Origin: Chloroflexota bacterium
Lineage (GTDB): Bacteria > Chloroflexota > Limnocylindria > Limnocylindrales > CSP1-4
Direction of reading: 5' to 3'
Length of the DNA: 57,732 bases
NCBI GenBank assembly: GCA_005882635.1
Contig: VBFG01000108.1
Span: forward strand, 1 to 57,732
Shown here: piece by piece, positions 1-7,816 of the stretch
Layout of the letters: the number at the start of each line of letters is the position of its first letter
How positions within the stretch are numbered: position 1 is the first letter of the stretch
Made by a program: the position numbers and the translations under genes
Notes under the pieces: generated by a model
What the model saw: the letters and a program-made list of their open reading frames with translations, nothing else
What the model was told of the DNA's origin: nothing
Database searches by the model: none

Positions 1-1349
1 GTCCGGATGGCCAGCACGATCGGCGCGAACTCGCCCTCGCCGAAGGCGGCGGCCAGGCGATCGAACGCGGCCCGGGACGGAACCGTCTCGGGGAGGATCG
101 TCGAGTCGGGGGCGTTGAAGCGGACATGCAGGAACGGCAGGCCGAGCAGGATGAGGACCGCGAGGGTCGGGACGAGGACGGCGACCGGCTGCCGCATGAC
201 CCGCCGGGCGAGGCGCGCCCAGGGGCCGTTCGGATCGTCTCGCGGCGCGACCGGGCGGATCGCGAGCGCGTCGATCCGCGGGCCGATGATCGCGAGGAGG
301 GCCGGGAGGAGGGTGAGGGCGGACGAGGCGGCGAGCAGCACGACGATCGCGCCGGCGATCCCGACGGAGCGCAGGATCATGAACTCGAAGAGGACCAGCC
401 CGGCGAGCCCCAGCAGCACGGTCAGACCCGAGAAGAAGACGGCTCGCCCGGCGGTCGCGACGGTCGCCGCGACCGCCGCGGCGACGCGGCCGCTGGCGTC
501 GTCGGGTGATCCTGGTTCGGGCGGTCGCGCAGCGAGCTCCTCGCGGAAGCGGCTCGTCAGCAGGAGCGAGTAGTCGACGCCGAGGCCGAGGCCGAGCAGG
601 GTCGCAAGGTTGAGCACGAAGATGCTCATCGGGGTCAGGCTCGCGGCGATGAAGATCCCGGCCAGGGCGACGATCACCGCGGTGCCGCCGACGATCAGCG
701 GGACCGCCGCCGCGACGACCGACCCGAACACGACGAGCAGGGCGACCGCGGCGAGCGGCAGCGAGACCACCTCGCTGCGTCGGAGGTCCGACTCCGTGAC
801 GGCCTGGACGTCGCCGTAGAAAGCCGGTCCGCCGGCGAGCTCGACGTCGATCCCGGGCGGATGAGCCAGGCGATCCCGGATCCCGGGCAGTGCCTCGGGC
901 GAGTCGTCCGGCGCGATCGACAGGAACACGATGTCGTAGGCGGTGTGGCCGTCGGTCGAGACCTGGCGCGGGCTGAGCGTGTGGGCGAGGATGCGGACGA
1001 CGCCGGGTGCCTCGCCGACATGCTCGATCGCGGCTGCCGCCGGACCCTCGAACGCCGGGCTCCCGGCCGTCGCGACGTCGCTGTGGAGGACGACCACGAC
1101 GGCCGACGGCGGCGTGGCGAGCTCCGCCTGGAGGATGGCCTTCGCCCGCGCCGATTCGAGGTCGTCGAGGATGAACCCGCCGGCTCGCAGCGCACCGACG
1201 ACCCGCGGCGCGAGGGGCAACGCGACGAGCAGCAGGACCGCCCAGGTCGCGACGACCGCCCACCGTCGGCGGACAACAAATCGACCGAGCCGCGCGAATC
1301 GATCGGAGGCAGCCTCGCCCGAGGCGCGTCGCGTTGGGGAAGGCGCCAT
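1..1349 (-). CDS. MMPL/RND-family membrane transporter, C-terminus cut off by the window edge
   Basis: The reading frame is open from an ATG at 1349 down to base 1, so about 449 N-terminal residues are present. An N-terminal cytoplasmic segment is followed by a membrane helix (about residues 28-48) and a large extracytoplasmic region. From about residue 240 comes a helix cluster with the motif LGLGLGVDYSLLLTSRFREE, typical of the MMPL domain, whose aspartate relays protons. The family exports lipids, siderophores or drugs by proton antiport; the substrate cannot be told. Full members have about 700 residues, so the second half lies outside the window. The gene diverges from the small membrane protein that follows. 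The high GC content gives many spurious frames here, but only this one shows transporter motifs. Confidence 0.85.
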   Translation of the reverse strand, partial: MAPSPTRRASGEAASDRFARLGRFVVRRRWAVVATWAVLLLVALPLAPRVVGALRAGGFILDDLESARAKAILQAELATPPSAVVVVLHSDVATAGSPAFEGPAAAAIEHVGEAPGVVRILAHTLSPRQVSTDGHTAYDIVFLSIAPDDSPEALPGIRDRLAHPPGIDVELAGGPAFYGDVQAVTESDLRRSEVVSLPLAAVALLVVFGSVVAAAVPLIVGGTAVIVALAGIFIAASLTPMSIFVLNLATLLGLGLGVDYSLLLTSRFREELAARPPEPGSPDDASGRVAAAVAATVATAGRAVFFSGLTVLLGLAGLVLFEFMILRSVGIAGAIVVLLAASSALTLLPALLAIIGPRIDALAIRPVAPRDDPNGPWARLARRVMRQPVAVLVPTLAVLILLGLPFLHVRFNAPDSTILPETVPSRAAFDRLAAAFGEGEFAPIVLAIR

Positions 1350-1446
1350 GACGATCGCAATGCTAGGTGGCCCGCCCGGACCCCGCGCGCCAGGGGGCCT
1401 CTGCTAGCATCGCGGTGCACGTACGCCAGCCGCAGCGAGGCCTTCG

Positions 1447-1767
1447 GTGCAGCTCTTCACGATCTTCTTCTCGCGACCGATCGAGTTCGGTGCTGCCGCC
1501 ACGATCTCGATCGTGATGCTGCTGATCCTGCTCGGCGCGGCCCGCACGGCCGAGGGTCCGTCGCGGCTCGCCCGGACGATGACGCGCCCGACCTCGAAGT
1601 TCGTCTTCGGGTTCCTGTTCCTGGCCTGGGCGGTCGTGTTCGGGATCGGCCTCCAGCTCGTCCCGCACGAAGGCGCGAACTCGCCCTACGGCGGGCTCGG
1701 CCTGATCGCGCTGTTCGTCGGGTTCTTCATCATGATGGGCTTCCTCTGGTCGGTGATCGGCGAATAG
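1447..1767 (+). CDS. Small hypothetical membrane protein, about 106 aa
   Basis: This is a short open frame from a GTG start. The translation is dominated by three hydrophobic stretches (about residues 14-31, 51-68 and 83-104), so it should be an integral membrane protein. I recognise no family. A TAGCAT box at 1405-1410 could be its -10 element, giving a leader of about 30 nt. It is divergent from the MMPL gene and stands upstream of the lysine aminomutase with about 200 bp between. Hydrophobic composition and good coding statistics support reality; function is unknown. Confidence 0.6.
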   Translation: MQLFTIFFSRPIEFGAAATISIVMLLILLGAARTAEGPSRLARTMTRPTSKFVFGFLFLAWAVVFGIGLQLVPHEGANSPYGGLGLIALFVGFFIMMGFLWSVIGE

Positions 1768-1972
1768 GTCGACCGTCGGGCGGCCGCGAAACTGGCCCGA
1801 GCTCGCCGCCATCCCTGAGCGTGCCCGGGTCCCGCCCCGTCGCGGACCTTCAGCGTCTGGACCGCAGCTTCCAAGCCGCGCTATGATCCCGAAAGTTTCA
1901 GGCTGCATAGGTTTTATGCGTTCGCCGAGCCTCCATGGGCACGGTTGCCGCACGCATGAGGAGCGAGCTCGG

Positions 1973-3613
1973 TTGGACGCCCAGGAGATCAAGACCGCGG
2001 TCGCCCGTCAGGACGCCGAGCGCGCCGCCGCCGAGCCGCCGTTCGTCAACCGGCGTGATCCCGCCCTCGCGGTCGGGCCGGACGGCCGTCCGGCGGTCAG
2101 CCGTCGGGCGCCGCTGTGGGCGGACATCCCGGACGAGAACTGGAACGACTGGCGCTGGCAGCTCAGCCACCGGGTCAACGACCTCGAGGAGATCGAGCAG
2201 GTCCTGAACCTGACCGACGAGGAGCGCGAGGGTCTCAGCGCACCCGACAAGTTCCGCGTCGACATCACGCCGTACTTCATCAGCCTGATCGACCCGGACG
2301 ACCCGAACGACCCGATCCGCCGCCAGGTGATCCCGCTGGGCCGGGAGCAGCAGGCGTTCACGGCGATGATGGAGGACTCGCTGGCCGAGGACCGCCACTC
2401 CCCCGTGCCCGGCCTCGTGCATCGCTACCCCGATCGGGTGCTGATGCTCGTCACGACCCAATGCGCCAGCTACTGCCGCTACTGCACGCGGTCGCGCATC
2501 GTCGGCGACCCGACCCAGAACTTCAACCGGAAGGACCACGAGGCCCAGCTCGACTACCTCCGCCGGACGCCGCAGGTCCGCGACGTGCTGATCTCGGGCG
2601 GTGACGGGCTGACGCTCGCGCCGAAGCTGTTCGAGTCGATCCTGCGCGGCCTCCGCGAGATCAGCCACATCGAGATCATCCGGATCGGCTCGCGGGTACC
2701 CGTGTTCCTGCCGCAGCGGATCGACGACGAGCTGTGCGCGACCCTCGAGAAGTACCACCCCCTGTGGATCAACCTCCATTTCAACCATCCCAACGAGATC
2801 ACGCCGGAGGTCTCGCGGGCGGTCGACAAGCTCACGAAGGCCGGTCTTCCGGTCGGCAACCAGTCGGTGCTCCTCGCCGGCGTCAATGACTGCGTCCACA
2901 TCCAGCGGGCACTCGTCCACAGGCTCGTCGAGAACCGGATCCGACCGTACTACCTCTACCAGTGCGACCTGGTCGAGGGCTCCGGCCATTTCCGGACGCC
3001 GGTCGGCAAGGGCCTGGAGATCATGGAAGGCCTCCGCGGCCACACGTCCGGCTACGCGGTCCCGACCTACGTGATCGACGCGCCGGGCGGCGGCGGCAAG
3101 ATCCCGGTGATGCCGAACTACCTCATCTCCTACTCGGACCACAAGGTCGTGCTCCGCAACTACGAGGGCTACATCACGACCTACGAGGAGCCGCCGACCT
3201 ACGACCGCCACGACGAGGCATCGTGCCGGTTCTGCCAGTCGCAGCGAGCCGAGCCGGGCCAGTCCGGCGTGCTCGGGCTGCTCGAGGGCGAGCGGATGTG
3301 GATCGAGCCGAAGGGCTTCTCGGAAATCCACACCCGCGGCAACACCGAGGCCCATCGCCTGCAGGACCCGTCGAAGTGGGTGCCGTTCGGGGTCGGCGCG
3401 ATCGAGGGCCAGGCCCAGGCCGCCGGGCAGCTGCGTGTCCTCGAGGGCGGCGACCCGGCGCCGCCGGTTGCGCCACCCTCGGCGGCGACTCCGCCGGCGG
3501 TCGCGCCACCTTCGGCGGCGACTCCGCCGCCGAAGCCCGAGTACGGCCCTGGCGAGGAGCCTCGCCCGCGCGACGGCGAGCCGACGGGGTCGGCCCACGG
3601 GGAGCTGCTCTAG
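1973..3613 (+). CDS. kamA: L-lysine 2,3-aminomutase, radical SAM (KamA family)
   Basis: The enzyme interconverts L-lysine and L-beta-lysine with a [4Fe-4S] cluster, SAM and PLP. The cluster motif CASYCRYC lies at about residues 164-171. The conserved block YQCD...GHFRTPVGKG...HTSGYAVP...DAPGGGGKIPVMPNY holds the two aspartates that bind the lysine amino group in the characterised enzyme, which favours lysine over glutamate as substrate. A C-terminal CRFC motif matches the zinc/cysteine tail of the family. I chose TTG 1973 (546 aa) because TGAGGAG sits 9 nt upstream; the in-frame ATG at 1883 has no ribosome site and falls inside a TATGAT -10-like box (1880-1885). The C-terminal tail of about 90 residues is longer than usual and proline-rich, with a tandem repeat. 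Beta-lysine can serve as an osmolyte precursor or catabolic intermediate; no ablB-like neighbour is seen. Confidence 0.9.
   Translation: MDAQEIKTAVARQDAERAAAEPPFVNRRDPALAVGPDGRPAVSRRAPLWADIPDENWNDWRWQLSHRVNDLEEIEQVLNLTDEEREGLSAPDKFRVDITPYFISLIDPDDPNDPIRRQVIPLGREQQAFTAMMEDSLAEDRHSPVPGLVHRYPDRVLMLVTTQCASYCRYCTRSRIVGDPTQNFNRKDHEAQLDYLRRTPQVRDVLISGGDGLTLAPKLFESILRGLREISHIEIIRIGSRVPVFLPQRIDDELCATLEKYHPLWINLHFNHPNEITPEVSRAVDKLTKAGLPVGNQSVLLAGVNDCVHIQRALVHRLVENRIRPYYLYQCDLVEGSGHFRTPVGKGLEIMEGLRGHTSGYAVPTYVIDAPGGGGKIPVMPNYLISYSDHKVVLRNYEGYITTYEEPPTYDRHDEASCRFCQSQRAEPGQSGVLGLLEGERMWIEPKGFSEIHTRGNTEAHRLQDPSKWVPFGVGAIEGQAQAAGQLRVLEGGDPAPPVAPPSAATPPAVAPPSAATPPPKPEYGPGEEPRPRDGEPTGSAHGELL
3467..3532 (+). 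repeat. 33-bp direct repeat, two units, in the kamA tail
   Basis: Two adjacent 33-bp units (3467-3499 and 3500-3532) differ at few positions and encode VAPPSAATPP(A/P) twice. They form a Pro/Ala-rich flexible linker after the catalytic domain, probably from slipped-strand duplication. Confidence 0.8.
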
Positions 3614-3668
3614 CCGCTTGGCCCGGCGGGACGTGCCCGCGGGCGTCGCTCAAGCCTTCCGAGGCTCG

Positions 3669-3823
3669 ATAGCGACGCCATCGCTACGCCACGGTCAACG
3701 CCGGCCAAGAAGGCCCAACGAACGCCGATCCTGAGCACGAATCCTGCTTGCGGCGAGCGTCCGAAGCATCGCGGCAGCCGATAAGGCGTGGTGAAGAGCC
3801 TCACGTAACGATGGCGTCGCTAT
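3669..3823. repeat. 155-bp inverted-repeat element, copy A (MITE- or REPIN-like)
   Basis: The left end 3669-3688 reads ATAGCGACGCCATCGCTACG; the right end 3804-3823 is its reverse complement with one mismatch. Each end is itself a small palindrome (TAGCGA, 5-nt centre, TCGCTA), as in REP sequences. The interior of 115 bp has no convincing coding frame. A second element of exactly 155 bp with matching ends lies at 39303-39457. The right end touches the ATG of the XRE gene. No transposase is present, so this would be a non-autonomous element or a paired REP structure. I saw no target-site duplication. Confidence 0.75.
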
Positions 3824-4550
3824 GCGACGGGTCAGGCGGCCGCCGGCCGCAGTCACAGGTCTCCGAGAGACCCGGGCGATCGCCGCGAATCTCGGACGAG
3901 ACGCGCGCGCCACTCGTCGTCGGCGGCGATTGACCCAGGCTGAGCTCGGCGAGCGAGTCGGCTTGGGACAGTCCGAGATCAGCTATCTGGAACGTGGCTT
4001 TGGTGGGCGGACCTCCATCGAGACCTGGGTCGCGATCGGGATTGCCCTGGAGCGCCCGGTTGCTGTTGGCTTCGGCCGGGACGTCGTCGAGCCGCTCCAC
4101 GACGCGGGTCACCTGGCGCCGCAGGAGCTGCTGATCCGGCTCACCGCGCGAGGCGGATGGCACGCGACGTTCGAGGCGCCGAGCAATCCGGCCGACCCGC
4201 GCCTCGTGACGGACGTCCTTCTCAACAACACGGCTCACATGATCGTGCTCGTCGAGATCTGGAACCGGGTCGATGACCTGGGGGCGGGCGTCCGGTCAAG
4301 CGACCGGAAGCTCGCGGAGGTCCGCCACCGCGTGCCGGGACCCGTCTTGTCATGCTGGGTGCTGGTCGACACGGCGGCCAACCGGGAGATCGTCCGGCGT
4401 TATCCGGCCGTGCTCCGATCACGGTTCCAGGGGTCGTCGGCCGGTTGGGTTCGAGCGCTCACGATCGGCGACGAGCCGCCCGCCGAGGCGGGGATCATCT
4501 GGGCCGACGTCGGGGGCTCCAGGCTCACGGCCGTCCGCCTCCGCGGCTGA
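3822..4550 (+). CDS. XRE-type HTH protein with a nuclease-fold-like C-terminal domain
   Basis: Residues about 25-80 form a Cro/C1 helix-turn-helix (RRLTQAELGERVGLGQSEIS is the HTH core). The C-terminal half resembles, from memory, a common actinobacterial arrangement in which an XRE domain is fused to a PD-(D/E)XK-like domain: TDVLL, then VLVEIWN, then DRK. The usual ExK lysine is replaced (EIW), so nuclease activity is doubtful. The ATG at 3822 begins on the last bases of repeat copy A, so the element probably supplies the promoter or leader. No Shine-Dalgarno is visible. The last 151 bp overlap the convergent membrane-protein gene, so one of the two C-termini may be overlong. Target genes are unknown. 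Confidence 0.75.
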   Translation: MRRVRRPPAAVTGLRETRAIAANLGRDARATRRRRRLTQAELGERVGLGQSEISYLERGFGGRTSIETWVAIGIALERPVAVGFGRDVVEPLHDAGHLAPQELLIRLTARGGWHATFEAPSNPADPRLVTDVLLNNTAHMIVLVEIWNRVDDLGAGVRSSDRKLAEVRHRVPGPVLSCWVLVDTAANREIVRRYPAVLRSRFQGSSAGWVRALTIGDEPPAEAGIIWADVGGSRLTAVRLRG

Positions 4551-5509
4551 GCCAGGATCATCCCGCAGGCGAACACGAGGGCACCCGCGACGGCCGGCCC
4601 GACGTGCGTCGCGTCGAGATAGCCGACGATCCCGTGGATCCCGATCGCCGCGCCGAACCCGAGCGTGCCGGCGGCGGCGAGCGCCTGCCACAGGCTCCGT
4701 GACCAGGTGCCCCAGCGGAGGCAGCCGAGGATCAGCAGCCCGATCGTCGCCACGCCCCCGCCGAACCCGGTCCGGTCGTGGGAGATGAGCGGGACGAGGT
4801 GCGGATTGAGCGCGTCGAGCGCGGCGCGATCGAAGCCGATGTAGATGAGGTCCTGGGGCACGAACACGACGATCGAGCCGAGCGCGAGGATCGTCGTCCC
4901 GGCCACGACCATCCCGACGCCCGTCAGGACGACGAGGCGGCGACCGAGCCCGTCGATGGTCCGCCACGACGGCCACGCCTGCGAGCCGCGACGTTCGTCC
5001 CGCGGCCCGTCGACCAGGCGGCGCCGACTGATCGCCAGGCCCGGCAGGAACACGGCGAGCAGGCAGGTCGCGGCCGTGAGATGCCAGCTGTCGAGATAGC
5101 CGGAGCCGACGTACGCGACGAAGCTCGCGAAACCGAACGAGCCCGTTGCCGCGATCACCCACCACGCCCATCGCTCACCGCGGCCGAGCGGGACGGCGAT
5201 GAGCCACAGATAGAGGATCGCCATCGCGATCAGCGTCCCGCCGAACGCCACCCGGTCGTGGGTCATGAAGTCGGCGACCCGGCCCCCCGCGAGGCGGTGC
5301 AGCTCGTCGAGGGTCATGCCGAGGAACCGGAGCTCATGAGGCAGGGCGTCGCCGACAGCCGACAGGAACCAGGCGAAGAAACCGGCCAGGGCGAGTCCCA
5401 CCGCGAACAGGCCGAGCAGCGGTCGCCCGTCGCCGACGAGGACCGCCGGCAGCGATCGGTCGTCCGGCAGGGGCGCGTCCGCCCCCTCGTGGGACAACGT
5501 GCTATCCAT
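4400..5509 (-). CDS. Polytopic membrane protein with an internal duplication
   Basis: 369 residues from ATG 5509, about eight hydrophobic segments. Two halves are homologous: THDRVAFGG in the first and SHDRTGFGG in the second, each followed by a helix, then GSFGF...GYLDSWH and GTLGF...GYLDATH. This points to tandem duplication of a four-helix module of about 150 residues. I chose ATG 5509 over an upstream in-frame start at 5545 because TATCGT (5522-5517) lies 7 nt before it, the leaderless pattern seen widely here. The hydrophilic C-terminal tail of about 45 residues overlaps the XRE gene on the other strand. Family and function are unknown to me. Confidence 0.7.
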   Translation of the reverse strand: MDSTLSHEGADAPLPDDRSLPAVLVGDGRPLLGLFAVGLALAGFFAWFLSAVGDALPHELRFLGMTLDELHRLAGGRVADFMTHDRVAFGGTLIAMAILYLWLIAVPLGRGERWAWWVIAATGSFGFASFVAYVGSGYLDSWHLTAATCLLAVFLPGLAISRRRLVDGPRDERRGSQAWPSWRTIDGLGRRLVVLTGVGMVVAGTTILALGSIVVFVPQDLIYIGFDRAALDALNPHLVPLISHDRTGFGGGVATIGLLILGCLRWGTWSRSLWQALAAAGTLGFGAAIGIHGIVGYLDATHVGPAVAGALVFACGMILAQPRRRTAVSLEPPTSAQMIPASAGGSSPIVSARTQPADDPWNRDRSTAG

Positions 5510-5516
5510 CGGTAGC

Positions 5517-5522
5517 ACGATA
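5517..5522 (-). promoter_or_regulatory. -10 box of a probable leaderless mRNA
   Basis: TATCGT on the minus strand, 7 nt before the ATG at 5509. Confidence 0.45.
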
Positions 5523-5599
5523 TTGGCGGAAGCGGCCGGCGTCAATCCGGCAGTGACGCCTCCGCGCCGCCGGTAACGCCTCGCGGTCGGAGACGTCGG

Positions 5600-5619
5600 G
5601 ATGACGCAGCGGCGTCATC
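5600..5619. promoter_or_regulatory. Perfect 8-4-8 palindrome between divergent genes
   Basis: GATGACGC, a 4-nt centre, then GCGTCATC. It lies in the 140-bp gap between two divergent membrane-protein genes, 31 bp before the ATG at 5651, so it could be an operator or a leader hairpin. The binding protein is unknown. Confidence 0.45.
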
Positions 5620-5650
5620 ATCGCCGCGACCGTCCGGCGGAGGGGCCCAA

Positions 5651-6829
5651 ATGAACACCGTTCTGGATCGGATCGACGCGTGGCAGTCGACGGGTCTGAT
5701 CGACGCCTCGACCGCCGACCGACTACGCGCCGCGGAAGCCAGCACGACCGAGACGACGACCAGCGACGAGCCGTCAGGCGATCGGGCTCGGTCCGCGGCC
5801 TCCGTGGCGAGCTCATTCTTCGGTCCGACCCCGACGATCGTCGAGGTCTTCGCCTACCTCGGGGCCGGGTTCTTCCTCGGCGCCTGGTCGGCGTTCGTCG
5901 TCCGGCTCGCCGGCACTGGCGCGACTGGCGGGACCGGCGGCGAGGGGATCATGACCGCCGGATCGTGGCTGGCGTCCGCCGTCCTGTTCGGCCTCGGCCT
6001 GTTCCTCCGCGGCGGCGACGCCCGCCGGCAACGGGGTGCCGGCGTCGCGATCCTCGTCGCGACGATGGGTGGGGCCCTCGGCATGGACTTCCTGGGTCGG
6101 TTGCTGCACGTAGACAGTGGGCCCCTCCAGCAGCTCCTCGACGCGGTCGCGGCGGTCGCGGTCGCCTGGGCCGGCCGCCGCCTGCTCCCCTCCGTGACGA
6201 CCCAGATCGCGCTGCTCGGCGCCGTGACCGCATTCGGCGCGGCGATCCTCGCCTACCTCGAGCCGATGATCTCGGCCGCCCCGGCGTCGATCGACTTCTC
6301 GCAGCAGCAGCCGGCCGACAGCATCCTGGTCCGAGTCGTCCTGCCCGCCATCGCCTGGCTCGTCGTCGCCTTCGCCATCGGGCTGGTCGGCCTCGCCGAG
6401 GCACGCTCGACCGACGATCTCGGCCGCCGTCGGGCGACGGTCACGCGATTCTGGGCGGGGATCCTGGCGGTGCTCGGGCTGGCCACCTCGGCCTTCCGCT
6501 CGGGCAGCCTGGGCGACGGCACGTACGACCGGCTGGTCGAGCCGTGGGTCGCGGACGTCGTCGTGATCGTCCTCGCGGCGATCCTCCTGGAGCGGGCGCT
6601 CCGCCGCGACAGCGCGGCGTTCATGATCGCCGCGGCGATCGGGCTCGTGACCGCGTTGACCGACTTCAACTTCAGCTACCTGTCCGAGTCGCGAGACGTC
6701 GGTCTCGTCATCGAAGGCGTGATCCTGCTCGGCGTCGGGTTCGCCGCCGATCGGCTCCGCCGGCGCATCGGGTCGCCAGGCTCCGAACGAACGCCGGTGC
6801 CCGTCCCAGCCGACGTGCCGCAGGCCTGA
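5651..6829 (+). CDS. Hypothetical polytopic membrane protein (DUF2157-like layout)
   Basis: 392 residues; the ATG is preceded by CGGAGGGG at good spacing. A soluble N-terminus starts with LDRIDAWQSTGLIDASTADR, a short helical region like the one that opens DUF2157-type proteins (wasted-helix plus 'GLI...' motif). About nine to ten hydrophobic segments follow from residue 60 on. I cannot name a substrate or partner. The gene is followed after 3 bp by the convergent SirB1-like gene, so the two transcripts probably run into each other. The DUF2157 likeness is from memory of the general architecture and is weak. Confidence 0.65.
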   Translation: MNTVLDRIDAWQSTGLIDASTADRLRAAEASTTETTTSDEPSGDRARSAASVASSFFGPTPTIVEVFAYLGAGFFLGAWSAFVVRLAGTGATGGTGGEGIMTAGSWLASAVLFGLGLFLRGGDARRQRGAGVAILVATMGGALGMDFLGRLLHVDSGPLQQLLDAVAAVAVAWAGRRLLPSVTTQIALLGAVTAFGAAILAYLEPMISAAPASIDFSQQQPADSILVRVVLPAIAWLVVAFAIGLVGLAEARSTDDLGRRRATVTRFWAGILAVLGLATSAFRSGSLGDGTYDRLVEPWVADVVVIVLAAILLERALRRDSAAFMIAAAIGLVTALTDFNFSYLSESRDVGLVIEGVILLGVGFAADRLRRRIGSPGSERTPVPVPADVPQA

Positions 6830-6832
6830 CCC

Positions 6833-7678
6833 CTAGTTCAGGCGGCCGGCGAAGATCCCGATCACCTGGCGGACGTCCGGCACGTCGTGGGCGTCCGGCC
6901 GCTCGTCGAGGTACTGGCGGAGAGCCGCGACCGCCTCGCTGAACCGGCCCATCCGCCCGAGGAGCAACCCGCGATCGCGGCCGTGCTCCGGATCGGTCGG
7001 TTCCAGGACCAGGAGCAGGTCGATCGCGTCGACGGCGGCCGGCCAGTCCCGCCGGGCCAGATGCGCGGTCCGCAGGTTGCGCAGGACGCGGGCGAGGATC
7101 TGGCGCCGGCCGACTGGCCGCAGCATCCCGGCGTGGAGGAGGACGCCGTCCCCCACCGATCGACGGATCAGGGCCTGGCAGTCGTCGGGCGTGAGCTCGC
7201 GGCCGCCGCCGGCCGGATCGAAGAGCATCCCGTCGGGACCGCCAACGATGAAGTGGCCCGGGAGCCCGACGCCGACCAGCGACAGGCCGAGGCGCCATGC
7301 GGTCTCGAGCTCGACGATCGCGACACTGATCGGCAGGCCGACACGGCGGGCGAGGACCGCGTCGAGGCGGCTGTTCGCCGGGTCGCCGTACTCGGCCGCG
7401 GACGGCGCGCGGAAGCCGATCTCCCGGTACAGCACGTCGTGGAGCCGGGCCGCGACCGTGGACTCGGGGTCGCCGACGTCCAGCCGAACGCGAACCCGCT
7501 CGGCGAGGCCGTCGAGCTGGGCAAGCGCAGCTTCCTCGTCGATCGGTGGCCGGCCATGACCGGCGACCACGAGGGCGCCGAGGGCCAGGTCGATCTCCGG
7601 CTCCGGCCGGGCGACGAGGCGCGCGAACCGGGCTCGTCCCGACATCCGGGTCTCGATCGGATCGTGGCGATCGCCCAC
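6833..7678 (-). CDS. SirB1-like transglutaminase-fold/TPR protein
   Basis: 281 residues from GTG 7678. The segment NSRLDAVLARRVGLPIS followed by a GLPGHF-type motif is the signature of the SirB1 N-terminal domain, a transglutaminase-like fold that usually lacks the full catalytic triad. The C-terminal part (about residues 200-270: HLARRDWPAAVDAIDLLLVL and the following repeat) is TPR-like. SirB1 proteins are widespread but have no settled biochemical role. A TAGAAT box (7690-7685) ends 6 nt before the start, so the mRNA is probably leaderless. The gene converges on the membrane protein at 5651-6829. Confidence 0.8.
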   Translation of the reverse strand: MGDRHDPIETRMSGRARFARLVARPEPEIDLALGALVVAGHGRPPIDEEAALAQLDGLAERVRVRLDVGDPESTVAARLHDVLYREIGFRAPSAAEYGDPANSRLDAVLARRVGLPISVAIVELETAWRLGLSLVGVGLPGHFIVGGPDGMLFDPAGGGRELTPDDCQALIRRSVGDGVLLHAGMLRPVGRRQILARVLRNLRTAHLARRDWPAAVDAIDLLLVLEPTDPEHGRDRGLLLGRMGRFSEAVAALRQYLDERPDAHDVPDVRQVIGIFAGRLN

Positions 7679-7684
7679 GAGCTG

Positions 7685-7690
7685 ATTCTA
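7685..7690 (-). promoter_or_regulatory. -10 box of a probable leaderless mRNA
   Basis: TAGAAT on the minus strand, 6 nt before the GTG start at 7678. Confidence 0.5.
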
Positions 7691-7816
7691 GACCCGCCCG
7701 AGTCCTGCACGACCATCCCGTCGGACGGTCGTCGGCCGGTCCGAAGGTGGCGTCGGGCGGTGCCTTGGGGTAGTCTTCGCAATCCCTAGTAGATTCCTCG
7801 GAGATCCGATCCGCCG

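Noticed and set aside
1883-1972. ATG 1883 as kamA start
   Set aside because: It lies in a TATGAT promoter-like box, lacks a ribosome site, and the added 30 residues are not family-like.
1898-3598. Long minus-strand open frame (566 codons) antisense to kamA
   Set aside because: It mirrors the codon phase of kamA in high-GC DNA, is Arg/Leu/Val-rich and has no domain, while kamA has all catalytic motifs.
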